Positions 34,813-43,617 are shown, counted from the stretch's first letter. The stretch: 64,000 nt of DNA from Parapedobacter pyrenivorans (GCF_014636865.1 NZ_BMER01000001.1:186001-250000); one strand, 5' to 3'. The notes: generated by a model not told the origin, from the sequence alone. Numbers and translations: made by a program.

Positions 34813-34883
34813 TATTTTTAGTAAAAAAGAGGATGATTTATTTGAAAAACCGATAAATCATTGTATTTTTACTAAAAATATTA
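34810..34883. repeat. Nested AT-rich inverted repeat (stem-loop) between GNAT and 2H genes
   Basis: An 18-bp perfect inverted repeat: 34810-34827 (TAATATTTTTAGTAAAAA) pairs with 34866-34883. Inside it a second, 9-bp perfect pair is found: ATGATTTAT at 34833-34841 and ATAAATCAT at 34853-34861. The whole 74-bp element fills the gap between the two genes. It could be a bidirectional transcription signal, an operator or a small non-autonomous palindromic element. Confidence 0.7.
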
Positions 34884-34889
34884 GAAATC

Positions 34890-35501
34890 ATGGATGTATT
34901 CGTTCCACAACGCTTTGGCCTCCATTTATGTGAGTACCTGCTAATTATCGAACCAATTGATCAAGTACAAAAGCACTTGCAAGGCTTTAAGCAGTATTTT
35001 TTGAAAAACCACCGTTATCCGAATGCGATTGTTTCCAAAAGCCACATGACCTTAATGCGATTTATTCAGTATGACAGCTATGAAAAACATATCATCAAGG
35101 AACTCCAGCTATTGGCATCGACCGTAGCGCCTTTCGACGTCGAATTACAAGGATTTGGCAGTTTCGGCCATACGCTCTTCGTCGATGTAAAATCAACTGC
35201 CCCCATCCTTGGCTTGGTTTCAAAGCGCCGGCGAGAACTCCGGCCTTTGGTGAACGGAATAAAGGGACATCCACCGTATTTTGTAACCAAACCACATATC
35301 ACCATTGCAAGAAAGCTCACGCCGCCCCAAAACGAGGCGATATGGCCGATTTGGAGACGCACCAAATACAACGGTGTATTCCGCGCCAAAAATATGACGT
35401 TGCTAAAGCGAATGATGGGCACACATACCTACGCCGTGGTCGCTAAATTCAATTTCCTGGACATGTCACCCCGGTTCTCCCAAGGGAAACTTTTTGCCTG
35501 A
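34890..35501 (+). CDS. 2H phosphoesterase-family protein (2'-5' RNA ligase-like)
   Basis: 203 residues with the two diagnostic HxTx motifs: SHMTLMRF near residue 51 and PHITIARKL near residue 145. Each contributes a His and Thr to the 2H active site that opens 2',3'-cyclic or 2',5'-phosphodiesters. The spacing and the core strands between them (VELQGFGSFGHTLFVDV) fit the LigT-like fold. The natural substrate is unknown. It converges with the sigma factor gene, with 4 bp between stops. Confidence 0.8.
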   Translation: MDVFVPQRFGLHLCEYLLIIEPIDQVQKHLQGFKQYFLKNHRYPNAIVSKSHMTLMRFIQYDSYEKHIIKELQLLASTVAPFDVELQGFGSFGHTLFVDVKSTAPILGLVSKRRRELRPLVNGIKGHPPYFVTKPHITIARKLTPPQNEAIWPIWRRTKYNGVFRAKNMTLLKRMMGTHTYAVVAKFNFLDMSPRFSQGKLFA

Positions 35502-35505
35502 TTCC

Positions 35506-36093
35506 CTATCCCATTTTCAGGGCCTCTTCATTGCCGTACATCATCTTGCGGAGGTTATTGAGTGCATAACGCATCCTGCCGAGCGCGGTGTTGATACTTA
35601 CCTCGGTGACATCAGCGATTTCCTTAAAGCTCATTTCGCCATAATGACGCATGATGAGTACCTCCTTTTGGTCATCAGGAAGCCGTTGTATCATTTTCCG
35701 AAGGTCTTTATGGGTTTGCTCGCGGATCATCCGGGTCTCCGCGCTTTCGTCGGCAAAATGCAAGACATCAAAAATATCGAAGCCCTCACTGTTTACAACC
35801 ACCGGTGTGCGGCGTTCCTTGCGGTAATAGTCAATCACCAGATTATGCGCAATCCGCATCACCCAAGGCAAAAATTTACCTTCCTCGTTATAGCGTCCGC
35901 TTCTAAGCGTGTTGATTACCTTAATAAAAGTGTCTTGGAATATATCTTCCGCGAGGCACTCGTTTTTCACCAATAAATAGATGGATGTATATAGTTTAGA
36001 CTTATACCGATCTATCAAAATTTCCAAACCCGCCTCATCACCAGACACATAAAGACGGATAAGCTCCTGGTCCGTTCGTTGTTCAAGCTTCAT
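35506..36093 (-). CDS. ECF RNA polymerase sigma factor
   Basis: 195 residues. Region 2 is DEAGLEILIDRYKSKLYTSI with the DIFQDTFIKVI -10-binding helix; region 4 is LPDDQKEVLIMRHYGEMSFK with the helix-turn-helix SFKEIADVTEVSINTALGRM. No anti-sigma or FecR gene is adjacent, so it is unlike the SusCD-linked ECF/FecR pairs. It resembles the widely conserved housekeeping-type ECF factor of Bacteroidota, but its regulon cannot be read from sequence. Confidence 0.92.
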   Translation of the reverse strand: MKLEQRTDQELIRLYVSGDEAGLEILIDRYKSKLYTSIYLLVKNECLAEDIFQDTFIKVINTLRSGRYNEEGKFLPWVMRIAHNLVIDYYRKERRTPVVVNSEGFDIFDVLHFADESAETRMIREQTHKDLRKMIQRLPDDQKEVLIMRHYGEMSFKEIADVTEVSINTALGRMRYALNNLRKMMYGNEEALKMG

Positions 36094-36287
36094 AATACGC
36101 TACTTTCGCCTTTTACTATTTTCAACAAATAAGTAATTTTTCTCTTGTAGTCGTATCTCCTATAGCAGCTCTCCTATCAATGGTTCTGTTAACTAAGGTC
36201 AAAAAAAGACAAAATTTTCAGCATTTCAAAGCTTTTGTTTGAATTTCGTCTTTTCGCACTAAAGGCAGGCATATATTGTAACAAAAC

Positions 36288-36318
36288 AGGCCTTATCCCG
36301 GGTTACGGAATAAGGCCT
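36288..36318 (-). terminator. Probable rho-independent terminator of glyA
   Basis: A 13-bp stem with one mismatch: 36288-36300 (AGGCCTTATCCCG) and 36306-36318, with a 5-nt loop. On the minus strand it is followed by a T-rich stretch (TGTTTTGTT). It lies 22 bp beyond the glyA stop. Confidence 0.75.
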
Positions 36319-36340
36319 ACACTTCATTTTAATTCCGGAT

Positions 36341-37612
36341 CTATCTATACAATGGATATTCCGCCATCAACGCTTTCACTTTATTGTGTATTTTATCCAA
36401 CGCGATATCGTCGTCATGCTTCAGCAGCGCTACATCAATCATTTCTGCGATCTCCAGCATATTATCCTCCTTAAGTCCGCGCGTAGTGATGGCAGCCGTA
36501 CCCAAGCGAATGCCCGATGTCACGAAGGGTGATTTATCGTCGAATGGAACCATATTCTTGTTGATGGTAATGCCTGCTTTGCCTAAGGCCGCTTCGGCCG
36601 CCTTACCGCTAATGCCCTTGTTACGGAGATCGATCAGCATCAAGTGATTGTCAGTCCCCCCGGATATGATATTATAATCTTTATTTACAAACGCTTGGGC
36701 CATCGTTGCTGCATTTTTCTTGACCTGGATGATGTACTCCATATAGTCACCACTCAGCGCCTCTCCAAATGCGATGGCTTTGGCGGCGATGATGTGCTCC
36801 AAAGGTCCACCCTGCGTGCCAGGGAAAACAGCTAAGTCCAATAACGACGTGATACTGCGCACCTCTCCTTTTGGAGTTTTGATGCCCCATGGGTTTTCAA
36901 AGTCCTTACCCACCATAATGAGCCCGCCCCGAGGGCCACGCAGTGTTTTGTGCGTAGTGGTCGTCACTACATGGCAATGCGGCAGTGGGTCGCTAAGTAA
37001 TCCACGTGCAATAAGTCCTGCAGGATGCGAAATATCCGCAACTACCAGTGCACCGATTTCATCAGCCACTTTACGGATAAAGGCATAATCCCAGTCGCGG
37101 GAATAAGCAGACGCACCACAAATAATCACCTTTGGCTTTTCTTGCAGCGCAACCTCCTCCAGCTGCTTGTAGTTAATCAGACCTGTCTCCTTATCCACGC
37201 CGTAAAACAGCGGTTGATAAAGCTTTCCCGAAAAATTGACAGGAGAACCGTGGGTAAGGTGCCCACCGTGGGAGAGATCGAAACCCAAAATCTTGTCGCC
37301 CGGTTGCAGCAGTGCTAAAAACACAGCCGCATTGGCCTGTGCGCCGGAATGCGGTTGCACATTCACCCATTCGGCATTAAAGAGCTGTTTAGCTCGCTCG
37401 ATAGCGATCGTTTCGACCTCATCAACTACTTCGCAACCACCATAATAGCGCTTGCCGGGCAAGCCTTCGGCATATTTATTGGTAAGCACTGACCCTGCGG
37501 CCTCCATTACTTGCTTACTTACAAAGTTTTCCGATGCGATGAGTTCGATGCCCTCTTCCTGGCGCTGGAGCTCTTGATTGATTAAATTAAATATGGTTTC
37601 GTCTCTTCTCAT
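36341..37612 (-). CDS. glyA: Serine hydroxymethyltransferase
   Basis: 423 residues, normal length. Signatures are [56 protein letters not shown] and [16 protein letters not shown] with the PLP-binding Lys. It interconverts serine and glycine with tetrahydrofolate, supplying one-carbon units. It has its own -7 box (37647-37654) and terminator (36288-36318), so it is probably monocistronic. Confidence 0.97.
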   Translation of the reverse strand: MRRDETIFNLINQELQRQEEGIELIASENFVSKQVMEAAGSVLTNKYAEGLPGKRYYGGCEVVDEVETIAIERAKQLFNAEWVNVQPHSGAQANAAVFLALLQPGDKILGFDLSHGGHLTHGSPVNFSGKLYQPLFYGVDKETGLINYKQLEEVALQEKPKVIICGASAYSRDWDYAFIRKVADEIGALVVADISHPAGLIARGLLSDPLPHCHVVTTTTHKTLRGPRGGLIMVGKDFENPWGIKTPKGEVRSITSLLDLAVFPGTQGGPLEHIIAAKAIAFGEALSGDYMEYIIQVKKNAATMAQAFVNKDYNIISGGTDNHLMLIDLRNKGISGKAAEAALGKAGITINKNMVPFDDKSPFVTSGIRLGTAAITTRGLKEDNMLEIAEMIDVALLKHDDDIALDKIHNKVKALMAEYPLYR

Positions 37613-37646
37613 TATGATACAAAGAATTGAATGTTAAAAAGTTGCG

Positions 37647-37654
37647 CAAAGATA
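37647..37654 (-). promoter_or_regulatory. Putative -7 promoter box for glyA
   Basis: The minus strand reads TATCTTTG (TAnnTTTG), 35 bp before the ATG at 37612, leaving a leader of about 28 nt. Confidence 0.6.
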
Positions 37655-37672
37655 TAAACTTGCTTTCAATAT

Positions 37673-38200
37673 TCAACCACCTAACTCATTTTTGACGGAT
37701 TTTAGCGCAAGACTGTAGGGATTTTCATCCAACTCGGCAATATGCGCAAAGATAACCGCGCTAAGCTCTTTTGCACTCGCGGTAGCAGGCAGACCTTCTC
37801 CTGCATTACGGATGAGTGCGACCGTGTTGTCCTTTATCCGCTCGGTAATAGACCAAGCGACATCGCTCACATACAATTGTTGCGTAATATTATGCTGGTA
37901 TTCGGCGCGAATCTCATCGATAAGCACTTGCTGGAAATCCTTGGCACTTAAACCGGGTTCAAGCAGACGCAACAACATGTTGGCTGGGTTGACACGTTCA
38001 ATCAACAGTATCACACGTTCGTAAGCCTGCAGACGCAGCGGCAACACTTCCTTTTTTGCAGCCTGCCTCGCTTCAAGCGTTTTTAGCCGAAAAACGTGGC
38101 TGTTGTATCTCGTCCAGAACATCCAATTCGCTGCACCCACAATCACACATCCCGCCAAAATGTATTTAAGAATATCTACTAAGAACGAGGCAATGTCCAT
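37673..38200 (-). CDS. Membrane-anchored protein of unknown function (DUF7935-like)
   Basis: 175 residues. One N-terminal membrane helix (residues about 5-27, FLVDILKYILAGCVIVGAAN) is followed by a basic, helical cytoplasmic part (ARQAAKKEVLPLRLQAYERV) that probably forms a coiled coil. It resembles short Bacteroidota-restricted anchored proteins with a conserved LQAYERVILLIERVNPANML block. No enzymatic motif is visible. It is divergent from the Fe-S protein gene. Confidence 0.75.
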   Translation of the reverse strand: MDIASFLVDILKYILAGCVIVGAANWMFWTRYNSHVFRLKTLEARQAAKKEVLPLRLQAYERVILLIERVNPANMLLRLLEPGLSAKDFQQVLIDEIRAEYQHNITQQLYVSDVAWSITERIKDNTVALIRNAGEGLPATASAKELSAVIFAHIAELDENPYSLALKSVKNELGG

Positions 38201-38263
38201 CTATATCATTTGTTTATGGAACGTAAAAATCCGAATTCCCAGCAAAAATGGGGAATATTTATG

Positions 38264-38271
38264 TATTTTTG
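38264..38271 (+). promoter_or_regulatory. Putative -7 promoter box for the IscA-type gene
   Basis: TATTTTTG matches TAnnTTTG, 37 bp before ATG 38301. It rules out the longer reading frame opening at 38103, which would start well upstream of the transcript. Confidence 0.55.
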
Positions 38272-38300
38272 TACGGTTTGAACGATTTAATCAGAATAAG

Positions 38301-38654
38301 ATGAGTACAGCAACACTTTCAGCCGCGGCGCCATTAACATTAACACCCGGGGCGATTCAGGAGCTCAAAAAATTGCGGGCCCAACAGGAAATAACGGCTG
38401 ATTTCGGATTGCGTGTAGGTGTCGAAGGCGGTGGATGTGCTGGGATGAACTACATTCTGGGGTTCGACCAGAAAAAAGAAGGTGACACCGAATATGACAT
38501 CGAAGGGATCCGGATATTCATGAATAAAGCCCATGGGTTATACCTCGCCGGTATGGAGATCGATTTCAAGGACGGATTGGATGCGCGTGGATTTGTTTTC
38601 AATAACCCCAACGCCAGCAGTACCTGCGGATGCGGGACGTCATTTTCAGCATAA
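38301..38654 (+). CDS. HesB/IscA/SufA-type iron-sulfur cluster assembly protein
   Basis: 117 residues from MSTATLSAAAP at 38301. The conserved A-type cysteines are present: one in VEGGGCAGMNY and two in the C-terminal CGCGTSF. The core GLRVGVEGGGCAG, YLAGMEIDFKDGLDARGFVF and NNPNASSTCGCG strongly match the family. It receives or delivers Fe-S clusters or iron in the cytoplasm. The 84 residues in front of it in the open frame are read-through of the divergent gene's promoter region. Confidence 0.92.
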   Translation: MSTATLSAAAPLTLTPGAIQELKKLRAQQEITADFGLRVGVEGGGCAGMNYILGFDQKKEGDTEYDIEGIRIFMNKAHGLYLAGMEIDFKDGLDARGFVFNNPNASSTCGCGTSFSA

Positions 38655-38700
38655 CCCTCAGCCTAACGAACTATCCCTCGGCTGTCTCCGGTCGAGCTGG

Positions 38701-38913
38701 TTACCCTACGGATACCAGTTGTCTACCATTTCCATAGACCTGACTTACCCTTAGATTACCTTTCCCTTACCTATTACTTACCATTTGCTTACCTATTGTT
38801 TACCATTTCCTTACCTATTGTTTACCATTTCCTTACCTATTGTTTACCATTTGCTTACCTATCGCTTACCAACGAGGTAAACAACCGGTAAGGATGTCCT
38901 ATACAAAGAGTAA
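38701..38913. repeat. 11-bp-phased TTACC array that inverts to GGTAA
   Basis: TTACC or a one-base variant begins at 38701, 38712, 38723, 38745, 38756, 38767, 38778, 38789, 38800, 38811, 38822, 38833, 38844, 38855 and 38866, every step being 11 bp; one position (38734) is degenerate. The centre is built of 22-bp units TTACCTATTGTTTACCATTTCC (38789-38854). The orientation then flips: GGTAA at 38876 and 38887 and AGTAA at 38909, again in 11-bp register. The period is close to one DNA helical turn, so all copies face nearly the same side. Confidence 0.85.
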
Positions 38914-38957
38914 GGATGGAACACAGCTCACCTAAGTCACCATACCCTACACCCCAA

Positions 38958-39004
38958 TGATTCAGGTGGTTGAAGACCAGTGGAGGAGCAAGCCACCTGA
39001 ATCA
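38958..39004. terminator. Long-stem hairpin between iscA and ileS
   Basis: TGATTCAGGTGG (38958-38969) pairs perfectly with 38993-39004 over a 23-nt loop. The loop's GGAGGAG could also pair with CTCCT at 39011-39015. No T-run follows immediately, so terminator function is uncertain. It lies upstream of the predicted ileS promoter and so is probably not part of the ileS leader. Confidence 0.5.
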
Positions 39005-39037
39005 AATCCCCTCCTTTCTCATTTCGTTCTAATTCCC

Positions 39038-39045
39038 TATCTTTG
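39038..39045 (+). promoter_or_regulatory. Putative -7 promoter box for ileS
   Basis: TATCTTTG matches TAnnTTTG, 36 bp before ATG 39074, leaving a leader of about 22 nt. That is too short for a structured tRNA-sensing leader. Confidence 0.6.
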
Positions 39046-39073
39046 CATCCTCATTTTTGAACACAAATAATTG

Positions 39074-42000
39074 ATGTACAAGGAATACAAGCAGCTCAAT
39101 TTATCCCAGATCGGCAAGGAAGTATTGGCTCATTGGCAGGCGAAAAACATCTTTGACAAAAGTATCACTCATCGCCCGGCAAATAAGCCCTATACCTTTT
39201 ACGAAGGTCCGCCTTCGGCGAATGGTATGCCCGGCATCCATCACGTGATGGCCCGCGCCATCAAAGATATTTTCTGCCGTTATAAAACCCTAAAGGGCTA
39301 TCAGGTAAAACGTAAGGGCGGATGGGACACACATGGCCTACCGATTGAACTCGCTGTAGAAAAAACGCTCGGCATCACAAAGGAGGATATCGGAAAGACC
39401 ATTTCAGTGGCCGACTACAACGCGGCATGCCGCAGGGAGGTCATGAAGTATACCGATGTGTGGAACGACCTCACCGAGAAAATGGGGTATTGGGTGGATC
39501 TGGAAAACCCGTACATCACCTACGAGAATGAATATATCGAGACGTTGTGGTGGATTTTGAAGGAATTATACAAGAAAGGCCTGCTGTACAAGGGATATAC
39601 GATCCAACCGTACTCCCCGGCTGCTGGAACGGGGCTCAGCTCGCACGAGCTCAACCAACCTGGCACGTACAAACCCATCAAGGATACAACGATCGTCGCC
39701 GAGTTCCGCATTAAAAAGGATCAAGTCCACCCTGCCCTCCCCGCATTGTTTGAAGACGAAAACGAGGACACCGCCTTCCTTGCCTGGACAACCACCCCTT
39801 GGACATTGCCCGCCAATAGTGCATTGGTCGTCGGCAAAGATATCCGCTATATAAAGATCCGTACGTTCAACCAATATACATTCGAGCCCGTAAGTGTCGT
39901 GCTGGCAAAAGAGTTGTTGAATCGCTTTTTTAAACCTGAGGGTCAGCAAATACCCTTGAAAAACTATCGTCAAGGCGACAAAATCATTCCTTGGGAAATC
40001 AGTGCTGAGTTTACCGGGGCCGAACTGCTGAATCTGAAGTATCATCAACTGCTCCCCTATGTCAGCAACGAGCTATTGGAACAGCGGGCTTTCCGGGTAA
40101 TTGCCGGAGATTTCGTGACCACAGAAGATGGCACGGGCATCGTCCATTCATCAGCTACGTTCGGGGCGGACGACTTCCGTGTGAGTAAGGAAAACGATGT
40201 ACCAGGTGTTTTCGTGAAAGACGAAAACGGCAAGGATGTTCCAATCGTCGATAAGCGAGGGCGGTTTGTAAAAGAAATCGGCGAATTTGGTGGTCGCTTC
40301 GTTAAGGAAGAATATTACAGCGACGAAGAACGTACCGCCGAAGGATTCAAGCCCACCGACGTCTTGATTGCCATCAGGTTGAAAGAAGATAACAAGGCTT
40401 TTGAGGTGAAGAAGTATGAGCATAGCTACCCGCATTGCTGGCGCACGGATAAACCCGTACTTTACTACCCACTGGACAGTTGGTTTATCCGCACGACTGC
40501 GGTAAAGGATGAATTGGTAGCCCTCAATAAAACCATCAATTGGAAGCCTGAATCCACCGGTACCGGCCGTTTTGGGAACTGGCTGGAAAATCTCGTGGAC
40601 TGGAACCTCTCCCGTTCGCGCTACTGGGGCACCCCCCTGCCCATTTGGCGCAGTGAGGACGAAAACGAAGAAATCTGCATCGGATCCATCGATGAGCTGA
40701 AGAATAGAATCGAAAGCAGCCTGGCCTCTGATGTACTTGACGACACCGAAAAAGCCAGGCTTCAGGAATACCTGAGCAAATTCGGGACGGACCAGTTGGA
40801 TCTGCACCGCCCCTACGTCGACGATGTCGTACTGGTGTCTGACGCCGGGCAACGGCTTTATCGTGAGCCCGACCTCATCGATGTGTGGTTCGACAGCGGA
40901 GCCATGCCTTTTGCGCAATGGGGATTGGACTATGAAAAATTGACCGCAGGTGATGAATCGCCCTTCAAGGCAGGCTTCGAAGGGGCCTATCCTGCAGATT
41001 TTATCGCCGAGGGCGTAGACCAGACAAGGGGATGGTTTTTCACCCTGCATGCGATTTCTACCATGCTCAGGGGATCGGTCGCCTTCAAAAACGTAATATC
41101 CAACGGGCTGGTGTTGGATAAAAACGGCAATAAGATGTCAAAAAGGCTCGGCAATGCCGTGGATCCGTTTGCTACCATCGAAACCTACAGTGCGGACGCC
41201 ACCCGCTGGTACCTAATCAGCAATGCCGCGCCTTGGGACAACCTGAAATTCAACGAGGAAGGATTGGATGAGGTACGGCGGAAATTTTTCGGCACCTTGT
41301 ACAACACCTATGCGTTTTTCGCATTGTATGCCAATATCGATAAATTCGCTTATCAAGAGCCCGATTTACCCATCGGAGGTCGCCCCGAAATAGACCGCTG
41401 GATTATCTCACTGCTCAACAGCCTTACTCAGGAAGTAGACAGCTATTATGCTGACTTTGAACCCACCAAGGCTGCCCGTGCCATCCAACTGTTTGTAGAC
41501 GAGCACCTGAGTAATTGGTATGTGCGGCTCTGCCGCAGACGCTTCTGGAAAGGCGAGTACACGGAAGACAAGATATCGGCGTATCAAACACTTTACACCT
41601 GCCTCAATACCATCAGCAAACTCATGTCGCCGATTGCTCCGTTTTTCAGCGACCGGCTATATTTGGATCTGAATGGCGTCACGCATAAGGAGCAGGCTGA
41701 ATCGGTGCACTTGGCGGATTTCCCCGTTTATCATGAAGATTTGATGGACAAGGAACTGGAAGAACGGATGGCCTTAGCACAAGACATCTCCTCCCTCACA
41801 TTGTCGCTTCGTAAGAAAACAGGCATTAACGTGCGGCAGCCGCTCAACAAAATTCTTTTGCCCGTATTAAACGCCGATTTCCGTCATAAGGTGGAAAAGG
41901 TAAGGGAGCTTATCCTTTCAGAAACGAATATCAAAGAAATCGAGTTCATCACCGATACCGCCGGCTTCGTGACCAAGAAAATAAAGCCCAACTTCAAAAC

Positions 42001-42487
42001 CTTGGGGCCTAAGGTAGGTAAGGATATGAAAGCTGTGGCCACGGCCATCCAAGCATTTACTCCGCAAGACATCGCGACCCTCGAAGGCGAGGGAACGATT
42101 ACCATACCGAATATGCAATACATAGTGTCACTAACTGATGTGGAAATCGTCGCCGAGGATGTAGCCGGTTGGCAGGTGGCCAATCTGGGTAAACTTACCG
42201 TGGCACTTGATATTAATATCACCCCGGCTTTGAAAAAGGAAGGAATCTCCCGAGAGTTGGTAAATCGCATCCAGAATATCCGCAAAGAGCGTGGATTTGA
42301 GGTGACAGACCGCATAAAGGTTAGTTTGAGTGATATCCCGGATATTACCGAAGCGGCCAAGGGTAATTTATCTTATATTCGCACAGAGATATTGGCAGAC
42401 TCTTTGATATTTGAAGGCAACCTTACGATGGGTGACACCATAGAGATAGCGGAAAGGGAATTGAATGTTTTAATTGAAAAAGTGTAA
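39074..42487 (+). CDS. ileS: Isoleucine-tRNA ligase
   Basis: 1137 residues from ATG 39074 (a TTG three bases earlier is less likely). The class I motifs are PPSANGMPGIHHVMARAIKD (HIGH-type) and GNKMSKRLGNA (KMSKS-type). The editing domain contains TTPWTLPANSALVVG. The large size and C-terminal extension fit the long IleS2-type enzymes that are often mupirocin-tolerant; the resistance is inference. It charges tRNA-Ile. The DksA-like gene follows 4 bp after its stop, and lspA is probably in the same unit. Confidence 0.97.
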   Translation: MYKEYKQLNLSQIGKEVLAHWQAKNIFDKSITHRPANKPYTFYEGPPSANGMPGIHHVMARAIKDIFCRYKTLKGYQVKRKGGWDTHGLPIELAVEKTLGITKEDIGKTISVADYNAACRREVMKYTDVWNDLTEKMGYWVDLENPYITYENEYIETLWWILKELYKKGLLYKGYTIQPYSPAAGTGLSSHELNQPGTYKPIKDTTIVAEFRIKKDQVHPALPALFEDENEDTAFLAWTTTPWTLPANSALVVGKDIRYIKIRTFNQYTFEPVSVVLAKELLNRFFKPEGQQIPLKNYRQGDKIIPWEISAEFTGAELLNLKYHQLLPYVSNELLEQRAFRVIAGDFVTTEDGTGIVHSSATFGADDFRVSKENDVPGVFVKDENGKDVPIVDKRGRFVKEIGEFGGRFVKEEYYSDEERTAEGFKPTDVLIAIRLKEDNKAFEVKKYEHSYPHCWRTDKPVLYYPLDSWFIRTTAVKDELVALNKTINWKPESTGTGRFGNWLENLVDWNLSRSRYWGTPLPIWRSEDENEEICIGSIDELKNRIESSLASDVLDDTEKARLQEYLSKFGTDQLDLHRPYVDDVVLVSDAGQRLYREPDLIDVWFDSGAMPFAQWGLDYEKLTAGDESPFKAGFEGAYPADFIAEGVDQTRGWFFTLHAISTMLRGSVAFKNVISNGLVLDKNGNKMSKRLGNAVDPFATIETYSADATRWYLISNAAPWDNLKFNEEGLDEVRRKFFGTLYNTYAFFALYANIDKFAYQEPDLPIGGRPEIDRWIISLLNSLTQEVDSYYADFEPTKAARAIQLFVDEHLSNWYVRLCRRRFWKGEYTEDKISAYQTLYTCLNTISKLMSPIAPFFSDRLYLDLNGVTHKEQAESVHLADFPVYHEDLMDKELEERMALAQDISSLTLSLRKKTGINVRQPLNKILLPVLNADFRHKVEKVRELILSETNIKEIEFITDTAGFVTKKIKPNFKTLGPKVGKDMKAVATAIQAFTPQDIATLEGEGTITIPNMQYIVSLTDVEIVAEDVAGWQVANLGKLTVALDINITPALKKEGISRELVNRIQNIRKERGFEVTDRIKVSLSDIPDITEAAKGNLSYIRTEILADSLIFEGNLTMGDTIEIAERELNVLIEKV

Positions 42488-42491
42488 AATT

Positions 42492-42878
42492 ATGGCAAAT
42501 AACAGCGAAAAAACACGTTATAGCGACGCGGAACTGCAAGAGTTCAAGGAAATCATCCTGGAAAAGCTACGCGTAGCTAAAGAAGAATTATCGGCCTTGA
42601 CCAAGACGTTGAACAGTAGCAACGGCAATGGCACTGACGATACGGCAGGCACTTTCAAGACGCTGGAGGATGGATCCGCTACGTTGGAAAAAGAACAGAC
42701 CAATCAATTAGCCGCACGCCAAAAGAAATTTATTGACAATTTGGAAGCGGCCTTGGTGCGTATCGAGAACAAGACTTACGGCATTTGCCGCGAAACTGGC
42801 AAACTCATCCAAAAGGAGCGTCTCCGTGCCGTACCGCATACGACGTTGAGCATGGAAGCCAAATTGAAACAATATTAG
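42492..42878 (+). CDS. TraR/DksA-type protein with a degenerate zinc finger
   Basis: 128 residues from MANNSEKTRYSD at 42492. The coiled-coil half (LQEFKEIILEKLRVAKEELS) and the zinc-finger-like tail are DksA-like. Only the first of the four zinc cysteines remains, in YGICRETGKLI; the others are replaced (Thr, Ser, Ala/Lys in TTLSMEAK). It may still bind RNA polymerase's secondary channel, but zinc binding is doubtful. The start 4 bp after ileS suggests co-transcription. Confidence 0.85.
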   Translation: MANNSEKTRYSDAELQEFKEIILEKLRVAKEELSALTKTLNSSNGNGTDDTAGTFKTLEDGSATLEKEQTNQLAARQKKFIDNLEAALVRIENKTYGICRETGKLIQKERLRAVPHTTLSMEAKLKQY

Positions 42879-42962
42879 ACCAGCTGTCAGCTATTAAGTA
42901 TCGGGAATCAGCTGTTAGTGCAGTTGGGTGCCGATGGCTGATAGCCGATAGGCGATAGCTCA
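42879..42962. repeat. Degenerate short-repeat tract before lspA
   Basis: The 84-bp gap is filled with variants of AGCTGTCAGCT, GGCTGATAGCC and GGCGATAGCT, giving CTATCGG/AGCTATC-like words on both strands. Tracts like this occur between genes in Bacteroidota. No promoter box or gene is seen. Confidence 0.5.
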
Positions 42963-42966
42963 AACC

Positions 42967-43617
42967 ATGAAAGGTTATACCAAACCTCTTATTCTGATTG
43001 CATCGGTCCTCCTGATAGACCAACTCGTTAAGCTATGGATCAAGCTTAATATGACACTGGGGCAAGAGTACAACATCCTCGGTGATTGGTTCATCATCCA
43101 TTTTACCGAAAATAACGGCATGGCCTTTGGCTTGGAATTCGGCGGCGAAGCTGGTAAGCTGGCGCTCTCTTTATTCCGTATCGCGGCCGTAATCGGTATA
43201 GCATATGGATTGCATTACATGATCAAGCACAAATACCATCGGGGCTTTATCCTCAACGTGGCGCTGATCTTTGCGGGGGCAATGGGCAATATCATCGACT
43301 CCACTTTTTACGGGCTAATTTTCAGTGAAAGTACCTGGTTTGAAAAAGCCAGACTTTTTCCGGTGGAAGGGGGTTACTCCAGCCTGCTCCACGGCAAGGT
43401 GGTGGATATGTTGTATTTCCCCATTATCAAAGGTAACTTCCCTGCCTGGTTTCCGATTTGGGGTGGTGAGGACTTCTTGTTTTTCAGACCGGTATTTAAC
43501 ATTGCAGACTCCGCCATTACAGTTGGCGTAGCACTTATCCTGATTTATCAAAAACGCTATTTCAAGGAAGAAATTGTAGAACCCGAGAGCTACAATAGCG
43601 AAATAGTTGAAGATTAA
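42967..43617 (+). CDS. lspA: Lipoprotein signal peptidase (signal peptidase II)
   Basis: 216 residues with four membrane helices. The catalytic aspartates lie in the two family motifs GNIIDSTFYG (near residue 116) and FNIADSAITVGVALI (near 182). It removes the signal peptide of prolipoproteins after lipidation in the inner membrane, serving the many lipoproteins encoded here. The longer loop between helices is usual for Bacteroidota LspA. The stop is followed at once by a bidirectional terminator. Confidence 0.95.
   Translation: MKGYTKPLILIASVLLIDQLVKLWIKLNMTLGQEYNILGDWFIIHFTENNGMAFGLEFGGEAGKLALSLFRIAAVIGIAYGLHYMIKHKYHRGFILNVALIFAGAMGNIIDSTFYGLIFSESTWFEKARLFPVEGGYSSLLHGKVVDMLYFPIIKGNFPAWFPIWGGEDFLFFRPVFNIADSAITVGVALILIYQKRYFKEEIVEPESYNSEIVED

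Larger units (their letters stand above)
38655..39073. other. Intergenic region iscA-ileS with phased repeats and a hairpin
   Basis: 419 bp without a gene. From left to right it holds the 11-bp-phased TTACC array (38701-38913), a 12-bp-stem hairpin (38958-39004) and the ileS -7 box (39038-39045). The repeat unit is not a multiple of three, so it does not encode a repetitive peptide. Confidence 0.8.

Noticed and set aside
38103-38300. N-terminal extension of the IscA-type protein
   Set aside because: The extra 66 codons overlap the divergent gene and its promoter region, and the family core begins right after ATG 38301.
38701-38913. CRISPR array
   Set aside because: The period is 11 bp with no unique spacers and no cas genes nearby.
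38940-39073. T-box or similar tRNA-sensing leader for ileS
   Set aside because: The predicted promoter leaves only about 22 nt of leader, there is no T-box sequence, and such leaders are not typical of Bacteroidota.
40151-41050. 299-residue minus-strand open frame
   Set aside because: It lies within ileS on the other strand and has no recognisable motif.
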